The translations under genes and the position numbers were made by a program. A stretch of DNA of 8,158 bases from assembly GCA_902461985.1 (NCBI GenBank), contig CABQAB010000084.1, forward strand, positions 1 through 8,158. The letters run 5' to 3'. Source of the DNA: an uncultured Bacteroidales bacterium (GTDB lineage: Bacteria > Bacteroidota > Bacteroidia > Bacteroidales > UBA932). Shown here one piece after another: positions 1-6,912 of this stretch. Every line of letters starts with the position of its first letter. Position 1 is the stretch's first letter. A model generated the notes under the pieces. That model was not told the DNA's origin. It searched no databases and saw only the letters and a list, made by a program, of their open reading frames with translations.

Positions 1-1
1 A

Positions 2-208
2 AACGATCTAGATGGTAACGAGTATCTCAAGAACAGGCGCATTTCAGTCGCGGCGGAGATGCTGCGCGCCGGTAATGTCAGGGTGAATGAAATTTGTTAT
101 GCGGTCGGATTCCGTTATCCTTCCTATTTTTCCAAATGTTTCAAGGATGTTTTCGGAGTGCTTCCTGCGGAGTATATCAATATTCGTTCAAATGATAAGA
201 ATATTTGA
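2..208 (+). CDS. AraC-family DNA-binding domain, C-terminal end of a transcriptional regulator (5'-truncated by window)
   Basis: The open frame enters from the left edge and ends at TGA 206-208, leaving 68 codons. The visible part begins near NDLDGNEYLKNRR, continues as an amphipathic helix (ISVAAEMLRAGN), and then gives the second helix-turn-helix of the AraC fold: VNEICYAVGF, then YPSYFSKCFKDVFG, then the closing LPAEYI. These are the most conserved positions of the family. The protein would bind DNA in the cytoplasm and activate a promoter. In Bacteroidota, this domain next to a SusC/SusD pair is often the C-terminus of a hybrid two-component sensor (HTCS) that has a periplasmic sugar-sensing region, a histidine kinase and a receiver. 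The wording EICYAVGF..PSYFSKCFK fits that group, but a stand-alone AraC regulator cannot be excluded because everything upstream is missing. It lies 38 bases ahead of the next gene on the same strand, so it is the likely regulator of the locus. Confidence 0.9.
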   Translation, partial: NDLDGNEYLKNRRISVAAEMLRAGNVRVNEICYAVGFRYPSYFSKCFKDVFGVLPAEYINIRSNDKNI

Positions 209-246
209 CCGTTTATAACGAGTGGATTTCCTTTTAATGCAGTTTT
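209..246 (+). other. Short intergenic spacer between regulator and PUL operon
   Basis: This 38-base AT-rich spacer is the only place between the regulator and the operon where a promoter could lie wholly outside coding sequence. I find no clear Bacteroidota promoter (TTTG upstream paired with TAnnTTTG) inside it. The closest match is AATATTTG at 200-207, one mismatch from TAnnTTTG; it overlaps the regulator stop codon and has no good upstream TTTG partner. I also see no GC-rich hairpin followed by a T run, so there is no visible terminator for the regulator gene. Either the promoter lies inside the regulator's 3' end or some transcription reads through. Confidence 0.5.
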
Positions 247-1878
247 GTGAAAACATTATCACTAAAACTGATGAATCCGTTACATTCAATGCCTTTGGCG
301 GTCGCATGTACACTTGCTGTCTGCGGCTGTGAAAACTCTCCTTCAAACAATCGCGGACTGGACTTCGATGAGATTGAAGTCAATTTCCTTGCAACAAAGG
401 GGGAATCTTCGTGGTCTGACTCCGATGAGGTCGGACTTTTAGCCTATTGTACCAGGAATGAACTGGAAAATACCTCAATGGGGGTGGCTTCGGTAAATGT
501 CCTGCATCCGTTGGAATCCGCTGCTTCTACCTATCTTATGGGAAAGAGCGGGGCGTCTTCCGTTATCGCGCGGAGAGGTGACCATAATTTCGTATTCTAC
601 GCCTTCACTCCTTTTGACAGTCAGCAGACTGATCCTGAGGCCATCGATGTCGTGATTCCTGATGAAGTGGATTACGACTCCGCAAATCCTGCATCCGCTT
701 CCGTATGGTTTGCGACGGCAAAGAAGACTTCCGTCGTGGCACCTGTCGAACTGGAGTTCCGGAGGCTTGACCTTACGGCGACCTTCGCAGTTCCTGACAA
801 TATCATTGACATGGACGGAGGAACCGTGCTCAAGTCCATGCTCGTCAGGCCTAAGGAAATCGACAATTTCACGGGTTCGCTGGCTTTCAGCGGGACTTAT
901 GACCTGATTGCTTCCGAACTGACGGTCGCCGGAAGCAGTACGAGCATCTCAGTCGATTTTGGGGAAAGCGGTCTTGCACTGAAACCTGGCGTCAATGACA
1001 TTTCGGTACTGATGTCGCCGTTTACTGTTCCGGAAGGAGGAATTGAACTCGTATTTACGGATATGGACGGCAACACTGCGAGCGTATGCGTATGGGAGAC
1101 CGATTACGGCACTGAATTCCAGGCAGGTGACCACAGGACTGCAAGCATACAGATAAGCGGGGACATCGAGGTCATTCCTTGCAATTCCCCTGTATTGTGG
1201 CCTGTAGGCTATGAGAACGGAGAACCGTTGTTCACGAAACAGAACCAGCCCCAGTGGCCTCAGATGAACTTTACTGTATCCGACTACAGAGGCGGCCTTC
1301 CTCATACCTGGCTGTCCGACCAGCCTCAGGCTACGATAACATGGAATGTTTCAGACAGCCATCCGGACGACACGAAAATCCTCCTTGAAAACAACCAGTT
1401 CCAACAGTACAATTATGCTTCTCCTTGTGTCAAGGGAATATGGACAGGCGATTATTTTGAGTTCACTGTTCCTGTGGTTGACGTCAAGGCCGGAACCGAG
1501 GTCAGGCTCACTGTGCCGGCATACAACCGTGGCGGCCCTCTTTTCTGGGACGTAATGTGGCTGGACGGAAAGACCTGGAGGTCGAACACTTCCCTGCAGA
1601 AATCGGTAGGTGACCAGTATGAGCAGGAATGTACCTGGGTGATACCTAACGGCAATACGGTCAAGACATGGGAAGGCTATGTGATGACGGACAGCATCAA
1701 ACTCAACAATGCCATCCGCAGCGGATATCTGAAAATCAGACTTGTATGCGTGGACGGGACCAAAGTGGCGTCCTCGACGACCTCAAGTTCCTCCATCTCC
1801 GCTCCGAATACCAACAATCCTTTCGCATTTGTCAATATCAGCGGTAACTGCAAGGCAATCAGCGTCGAATGGGAATAA
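247..1878 (+). CDS. Fimbrillin-like lipoprotein with C-terminal beta-rich domain (possible surface glycan-binding protein)
   Basis: 543 aa. An in-frame TAA at 235-237 bounds the start. GTG at 247 is preferred over ATG 271 because it supplies the basic n-region (MKTLSLKL) that a signal peptide needs. A hydrophobic stretch then leads to AVCGC, where C28 (or C26) is the probable lipidation site. Residues about 35-300 follow the fimbrillin pattern: a WSDSDEVGLLAY strand, a FVFYAFTPF strand, then VELEFRRLDLTATFAVP, matching the F-x-H/R-x-x-A/T-x-x strand common in Bacteroidales fimbrillin and Mfa-like proteins. From about C312 a second, Trp-rich beta region runs to the end. It contains FEFTVPVVDVKAGTEV and RGGPLFWDVMWLDGKTW (428-444), which recalls jelly-roll modules with a WxVxxxxDGxxW strand pair. 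No enzymatic motif is seen. The gene is 22 bases ahead of susC, which suggests a role in the same locus, perhaps glycan capture at the surface. A true pilus subunit or tip adhesin is the alternative. Family assignment is moderate and function is inferred. Confidence 0.65.
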   Translation: MKTLSLKLMNPLHSMPLAVACTLAVCGCENSPSNNRGLDFDEIEVNFLATKGESSWSDSDEVGLLAYCTRNELENTSMGVASVNVLHPLESAASTYLMGKSGASSVIARRGDHNFVFYAFTPFDSQQTDPEAIDVVIPDEVDYDSANPASASVWFATAKKTSVVAPVELEFRRLDLTATFAVPDNIIDMDGGTVLKSMLVRPKEIDNFTGSLAFSGTYDLIASELTVAGSSTSISVDFGESGLALKPGVNDISVLMSPFTVPEGGIELVFTDMDGNTASVCVWETDYGTEFQAGDHRTASIQISGDIEVIPCNSPVLWPVGYENGEPLFTKQNQPQWPQMNFTVSDYRGGLPHTWLSDQPQATITWNVSDSHPDDTKILLENNQFQQYNYASPCVKGIWTGDYFEFTVPVVDVKAGTEVRLTVPAYNRGGPLFWDVMWLDGKTWRSNTSLQKSVGDQYEQECTWVIPNGNTVKTWEGYVMTDSIKLNNAIRSGYLKIRLVCVDGTKVASSTTSSSSISAPNTNNPFAFVNISGNCKAISVEWE

Positions 1879-1900
1879 TCCATAACCAACAAACAGAAGT

Positions 1901-4900
1901 ATGAAAAGGTCTATAATATATTTCATTGCCCTCCTGTTGCCATGCTTTATGTGGGCGCAGGACAGGAACGTCACCGGCACCGTCACCGATGAGTCCGGAA
2001 ATCCTCTCCCTGGTGCATCGGTCATGGTCGAGGGAACAGGAAAAGGTACTGTCACTGATGCGGACGGAAAGTTTGCGATAGATGCAGGTAAAAACGATGT
2101 CCTCGTTTTCGATTTCCTGGGCTACGATTCCGGGAAGGCAGCCGTGGAAAACCGTGCAGTTATAAGGATGACGCTCTATCCTTCAAGCGAAACGATAGAC
2201 GAACTCGTGGTCGTCGGCTACGGCGTGCAGAAGAAGGTGAACGTAACAGGCTCCGTGTCTACCGTCAAATACGACGACCTTGCGGTCTCACGTCCGGCAA
2301 CCAATTCCGAGGGGCTTCTGAAAGGCATGAGTGCGGGTCTATATGTCTACCAGAACTCGGGTAAACCTGGCGGAGAAGGCATGGACATCAAAATCCGCGG
2401 TATAGGTACGTTGAACTCGGCGAGTCCTCTCGTCATAGTGGACGGTTTCGAGTCTTCCATGGACAATGTCGATCCTGTGGACATAGCGTCCGTTTCCGTA
2501 CTGAAGGATGCAGCTTCATGTGCCATCTACGGCAACAGGGGTGCGAACGGAGTCATATTGATAACCACGAAAAGTGCGGGAAAGGACAAGTTCACCATAG
2601 AATACAACGGCATGGTCGCAATTCAGGAGCCGTCCAACTATGTGCCTCTGATAACCAATTATGCGGACTATATGCAGATCGTGAACGAGTCTGCCGAGAA
2701 TGTGGACCATCCCCAGCCTTTCTCCCAGACGATGATCGATCTGTGGAGGGAAAAGGAACTCGACCCGTACGGGATTGCGGAATCAGGCTATCCGAACTAT
2801 GTGGCCTATCCGAACACGGACTGGATGGAGGCGATGTACAGGACCAATGTCTACCAGAAACATTCAATTATGGCGGCTGGGTCCGGTGCCAGAACGAAAT
2901 ACTCCATGTCGCTGTCCTATATGGACAACCCCGGCATCGTGGACCATACCGGCATGAAGAGATTCTCCATGAGGGCGAACGTCAGTTCGCAGGTCACCGA
3001 CTTTCTGGAAATAGGCGCGAGGGTTTTCGGCTACAAGACAGAGAGGGAAGTCTGCGACTTCGACGCTTCCCAGATCTATATGGCGAGGGCGGTTCCCGGA
3101 ATATACCCGTATTATGACGGAAAATACGGATGGATGGAGAATGCCGAGCAGAACTCCATGTCCCGCAACAACCTCTACTTCCTCAACAGAGCCAACGGAC
3201 ATGACAGTTCTTTCTATGCAAATGCGACGGCGTTTCTCAATGTAAAGCTTCCTTTCGGAATAAAATGGAACACCAATTTCAACTATATCTATTCCAACAC
3301 CTACGGCTATTTCGTCAGGGGCAAGGGCAACGCATGGTCTTTCAGCAAGGGGGAGATAGCCTACAGATACGACAATCTAAGCAATTTCTCGCGTAAGGAC
3401 ACCTATGACGAAAGAGGCAGATGGACAGCCAACACCAGTCTCTCGTGGAGCGGAAGTTTCGGAAAGTCGGACATCTCGGCCATAGTCGGTTTCGAAGCCT
3501 TCGAGTCGGTTTCGAAGAGCCTCAGCGCATCCAAGACCCAGTTCGAGAATGACATTCTCCAGGAAATGAGCAATATAATCAAGCCTTCAGCCACGAGTGG
3601 CGGAAGGAGCGAATATGCGACGGCCTCAGTGTTCGGGCGTGTCACATACGCCTACGGCAACAGATATCTTCTCGAAGCCAATCTCCGTTACGACGGCTCT
3701 TCCCGTTTCGCGCAGAGGAGCAGATGGGGACTTTTCCCTTCAGTTTCGGCAGGATGGAGAATCTCTGAAGAAGCATTCATGGAAAATTCCGGAATCGACA
3801 ATCTCAAACTGAGGGTCTCATGGGGACGCCTCGGCAACAACTCCATAGAAAACTACGAGTACCAGTCACTCTACGGGACAGGCTACAAATATTCTTTCGG
3901 TGGTTCTCCTGCTTCAGGAATGGTGGCGACCCTTTCCAATGAACTTCTCAGATGGGAGACCACGACCACTACGGATGTGGGACTCGAACTGGGAGTCTTC
4001 GACAACAGGCTGACCTTCGAGGCTGATTATTACAACAAATACACTGACGGGATTCTCTACAAAGCTCCGATTATGGGAACTGTGGGCACAAAAGACCCGC
4101 CAATGCAGAATCTCTGCGCAGTGACCAACAACGGCGTCGAGCTCACTCTCGGCTGGAAAGACAGTTACGGAGATTTTACCTATGGCATCAGTGGCAACTT
4201 CACCCGCAACTGGAACTTAGTTTCCAAGTACAGGGGGGAGTTCGAAGCAGGATGGGAGACGGACGAAAACGGCATCAGGACCTATAAATCCAACATCGGC
4301 GAAGTTTCTACTGTGGTGGATGCGACCAGGCGCACCGTGGAAGGCAAGCTTATCAACGAGTTTCAGGTGCTGGAAGTCTATCACGGCAGCGGCGAACATT
4401 TCTTCGCTGACGGTTCCGTCAATCCTGCCGGAGGTCCTGTGGACGGAATGATAAGGACTGAAGAGGATATGGCGTGGCTGAGGGCCATGGTAGACGCAGG
4501 CAACACTTTCCTTCCGAACAGGACAATCTCCAAGACGGGAATATGGTACGGAGACTATATCTACAGTGACGTGAACGGTGACGGTGTGTTCGGAGACCAG
4601 AACGACTATGTATTCCAGGGCAGAAGCCAGACCCCTAAGATTTTCTACGGATTCACCATCAATCTCGGCTGGAAGGGAATAGACTTCTCGGCACATTTCA
4701 CGGGAGCTGCCGGAGGGTCGATGTACTGGCGCGAATCAGGTTTCAATGCCTATTCCGTAAAGGAGGATTCTTCGATTGCCAAGGATATAGCCTATGACCA
4801 CTATTTCTATGACCCTGAGAATCCGACGGATGCAAGGACCAACCTCACCTCCCGTAATCCGCGTCTCACCTACAACTGGGGCTCGGAGCAGAACGGAGCG

Positions 4901-5158
4901 GGCGTATATTCCAACCTTTTCCTCTACAAGACCGACTATTTGCGGCTTCAGAATGTCACTCTCGGATACACTCTTCCGGAGAAATGGATGAGCCGTATCA
5001 AAGTCAAAGGGCTGAGGGTGTTCTTCTCCGGTGAAAACCTGTTTACCGTCACTGACTATCCGGGATTCGACCCTGCTTCCACAAGCAAGATCAGCGGATG
5101 CCTCGCGAGATACACTTCGCTCCGGCAGTACACTTTCGGTCTCAATCTGAAATTCTAA
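1901..5158 (+). CDS. SusC/RagA-family TonB-linked outer-membrane transporter
   Basis: 1085 aa, complete, within the usual family length. A signal peptide (residues 1-19, ending FMWA) is followed by a carboxypeptidase-D regulatory-like domain (about 22-92; VTGTVTDESGNPLPGASV) and a TonB box-like segment IDELVVVGYG (99-108). Next comes the plug (about 108-225), with IKIRGIGTLNSASPLVIVDG and VLKDAASCAIYGNRGANGV before ILITTK. The rest is the 22-strand barrel. It carries a DxNxDG calcium-type loop (SDVNGDGVFGDQND, D890-D902), the family hallmark DYLRLQNVTLGYTLP (from D1012), and a C-terminal strand YTFGLNLKF with terminal Phe, as the BAM complex requires. It imports oligosaccharides across the outer membrane using TonB-ExbBD energy and pairs with the SusD-like protein 10 bases downstream. 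The leader before ATG 1901 is A-rich (AACCAACAAACAGAAG) with no Shine-Dalgarno motif, as is usual for Bacteroidota. The substrate cannot be deduced from sequence. The frame shows no break. Confidence 0.98.
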   Translation: MKRSIIYFIALLLPCFMWAQDRNVTGTVTDESGNPLPGASVMVEGTGKGTVTDADGKFAIDAGKNDVLVFDFLGYDSGKAAVENRAVIRMTLYPSSETIDELVVVGYGVQKKVNVTGSVSTVKYDDLAVSRPATNSEGLLKGMSAGLYVYQNSGKPGGEGMDIKIRGIGTLNSASPLVIVDGFESSMDNVDPVDIASVSVLKDAASCAIYGNRGANGVILITTKSAGKDKFTIEYNGMVAIQEPSNYVPLITNYADYMQIVNESAENVDHPQPFSQTMIDLWREKELDPYGIAESGYPNYVAYPNTDWMEAMYRTNVYQKHSIMAAGSGARTKYSMSLSYMDNPGIVDHTGMKRFSMRANVSSQVTDFLEIGARVFGYKTEREVCDFDASQIYMARAVPGIYPYYDGKYGWMENAEQNSMSRNNLYFLNRANGHDSSFYANATAFLNVKLPFGIKWNTNFNYIYSNTYGYFVRGKGNAWSFSKGEIAYRYDNLSNFSRKDTYDERGRWTANTSLSWSGSFGKSDISAIVGFEAFESVSKSLSASKTQFENDILQEMSNIIKPSATSGGRSEYATASVFGRVTYAYGNRYLLEANLRYDGSSRFAQRSRWGLFPSVSAGWRISEEAFMENSGIDNLKLRVSWGRLGNNSIENYEYQSLYGTGYKYSFGGSPASGMVATLSNELLRWETTTTTDVGLELGVFDNRLTFEADYYNKYTDGILYKAPIMGTVGTKDPPMQNLCAVTNNGVELTLGWKDSYGDFTYGISGNFTRNWNLVSKYRGEFEAGWETDENGIRTYKSNIGEVSTVVDATRRTVEGKLINEFQVLEVYHGSGEHFFADGSVNPAGGPVDGMIRTEEDMAWLRAMVDAGNTFLPNRTISKTGIWYGDYIYSDVNGDGVFGDQNDYVFQGRSQTPKIFYGFTINLGWKGIDFSAHFTGAAGGSMYWRESGFNAYSVKEDSSIAKDIAYDHYFYDPENPTDARTNLTSRNPRLTYNWGSEQNGAGVYSNLFLYKTDYLRLQNVTLGYTLPEKWMSRIKVKGLRVFFSGENLFTVTDYPGFDPASTSKISGCLARYTSLRQYTFGLNLKF
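3484..3517 (+). repeat. Short 14-base direct repeat inside the susC-like gene
   Basis: AGTCGGTTTCGAAG occurs at 3484-3497 and again at 3504-3517, an offset of 20 bases. The copies are read in different frames (within IVGFEAFESVSKS), so this is not a protein repeat. Slippage between them would remove or add 20 bases and shift the frame. It may simply be chance. Confidence 0.6.
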
Positions 5159-5168
5159 CGGACATAAT

Positions 5169-6902
5169 ATGAAAACCAGACTTATATTACCTGCAGCAGT
5201 GCTGCTTTTGGTTTCCTGTAACGGTTTTCTTGACAGGACTCCATATTCAAGCGTAAGTTCGAACAATGTGTTCACATCTCCCATACTGGCGGAAAATGTC
5301 GTCATCGGAGCATATGCCAACCTTTCTTATGACTATAATGCCTATCACAGGCCCAACTGGGACGCACTTGCTTCTCCGTTGGATGCATCAAGCCGCTACG
5401 GCTATCTGACAGGGCATATACAGCCTAACAATTCTTTCTTTCTCGATTATTGGAAACGCTTTTACGAAGGCATCAACAGGGCGAATGACGTAATCAACAA
5501 CTATGATTCCGTCCCGGAACTGAGCCGTGAACAGAAGGACTGCCGCATAGCGGAGTGCAAGGTCCTGAGAGCATACCATTATTACAAACTCAACTGCCTG
5601 TGGCGGGGAGTGCCGATATATCTTGAAAACCTTGCGCCTTCCGAATACACAAAGCCTCGTTCAAGCGAAGAAGCCGTGTGGCAGCAGATTGTCGATGACT
5701 GCACTGATGCCATCAACTGTGCGAGCCTGCCGGACAAATACGCCTCCAGTTCGCCTGACTGGGGACGCATAACCAAAGGTGCGGCATACACGCTTCGCGG
5801 GAAGGCTTATATGTGGCTCAGGAAATGGGATCTCGCCGAGGCTGATTTCAAAAGTGTGAAAGACTGCGGATACGGGCTGTTCAACGGTTCCTATGCGGCT
5901 CTTTTCACCGAACAGAACGAAAGGTGCGATGAAATGATATTCTCGGCGCAGATGATAAACGAGGCGAACTGCGGAAACGTGTTCAGCTACGAGTACGGCA
6001 ACTACAACACCACCGGCTATGGAATGAACATGATAACCCTGAACACCAATTTCATCGACAGTTATGAGTGTATAGACGGAAAGCCTTTCTCCTGGGAAGA
6101 CTACATTCCGGGATACTCCTCCATGTCTCCGAAAGCAAGAAGCGTGTACTTCCTGAGAAATTCACTGACGGAGAGTGAGAAGTCCACCATGGCGACCTAT
6201 GGAGCGGATATGACCAAATACGACCCGGCCGGCAACGAGGCACGCCTGAAGGCCGCGTTCGCAGAAAGAGACCCGCGTCTTGCAGCCACCGCCATACTTC
6301 CGTATTCGACCTATGTCGGCGGTGCATCCGGAGTGGCGAAGACCTACACTTTCCGTTTCCCATATCGCAGCGAGAATGATCCGACTTTGGACATAAAGAC
6401 CTACAACACGACCCAGATGGTCTATCTTATCAGGAAATTCGTGACTGTCGGACGTGAACATGTCAACATCGCCTACAACCCCGTGGATGCACCTTTGTTC
6501 AGGTATGCCGACGTGCTGCTGTGTCTCGCGGAGGCGGTGAACGAGCAGGGGCGCACGTCCGAGGCGGCAGGATATGTGAACCAGGTGCGTGCTCGTGCCG
6601 GAGCGAAGGCGTTGAATACCAATGAATACACAATGGTTTCCAGCAAGGACGACATGAGCCGGAGAATCCGCAATGAAAAGCGTTGGGAACTGGTCGGGGA
6701 AATGCAGCTCTATTTCGAGGAACTGAGATGGGGTACGTGGAAAGACGACAAGTTCAGCGAGGGGAACGGACTTCTGCAGTGCTGGGGAGACGCCATCCAC
6801 CGTTACGAATGGGGCGGGGAAGCCTACTGGAAATGGCCTGTACCTCAGTCTGAAAGGGAAAAGAACGACAACCTGGAACAGAACTACGGATGGAGCAAAT
6901 AA
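5169..6902 (+). CDS. SusD/RagB-family surface glycan-binding lipoprotein
   Basis: 577 aa, complete. The signal peptide MKTRLILPAAVLLLVSC has a good lipobox with C17 as the lipidated residue, followed by NGFLDRTPYS, the usual SusD start (C-x-x-F/Y-L-D). The N-terminal helical/TPR part includes INRANDVINNYDSV and the conserved LRAYHYYKLNCLWRGVPIY (from L133), matching the family's LRAxxYxxLxxxYGxVP. The C-terminal part has VNQVRARAG (around 471-478), the RNEKRWELVGE...LRWGTW block (about 501-524), and the closing WPVPQSEREKNDNLEQNYGW, equivalent to the family's PIPxxEIxxNPNLxQNPGW. The protein sits on the cell surface as a lid over the SusC barrel and delivers glycan to it. It starts 10 bases after the susC stop, so translation is probably coupled. 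The glycan specificity of SusD proteins is not readable from sequence. No disruption is seen. Confidence 0.97.
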   Translation: MKTRLILPAAVLLLVSCNGFLDRTPYSSVSSNNVFTSPILAENVVIGAYANLSYDYNAYHRPNWDALASPLDASSRYGYLTGHIQPNNSFFLDYWKRFYEGINRANDVINNYDSVPELSREQKDCRIAECKVLRAYHYYKLNCLWRGVPIYLENLAPSEYTKPRSSEEAVWQQIVDDCTDAINCASLPDKYASSSPDWGRITKGAAYTLRGKAYMWLRKWDLAEADFKSVKDCGYGLFNGSYAALFTEQNERCDEMIFSAQMINEANCGNVFSYEYGNYNTTGYGMNMITLNTNFIDSYECIDGKPFSWEDYIPGYSSMSPKARSVYFLRNSLTESEKSTMATYGADMTKYDPAGNEARLKAAFAERDPRLAATAILPYSTYVGGASGVAKTYTFRFPYRSENDPTLDIKTYNTTQMVYLIRKFVTVGREHVNIAYNPVDAPLFRYADVLLCLAEAVNEQGRTSEAAGYVNQVRARAGAKALNTNEYTMVSSKDDMSRRIRNEKRWELVGEMQLYFEELRWGTWKDDKFSEGNGLLQCWGDAIHRYEWGGEAYWKWPVPQSEREKNDNLEQNYGWSK

Positions 6903-6912
6903 TTACAGAATC

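Noticed and set aside
200..207. AATATTTG as a possible -7 promoter element (TAnnTTTG)
   Set aside because: One mismatch, no TTTG-like partner at the expected distance upstream, and it overlaps the regulator stop codon; too weak to annotate.
2518..3117. 199-codon + strand open frame in another frame of the susC-like gene
   Set aside because: The translation is rich in Arg, Cys and Gly with no domain pattern, and the overlapping SusC frame is complete and conserved throughout.
4217..5320. Long open frames on the minus strand (159 and 194 codons) opposite the susC/susD region
   Set aside because: They lie wholly within strongly supported + strand genes, have no recognisable domain, and are expected by chance in moderately GC-rich coding DNA.
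6162..6800. 212-codon minus-strand open frame opposite susD
   Set aside because: It is antisense to the conserved SusD C-terminal blocks, has no start context and resembles no family.
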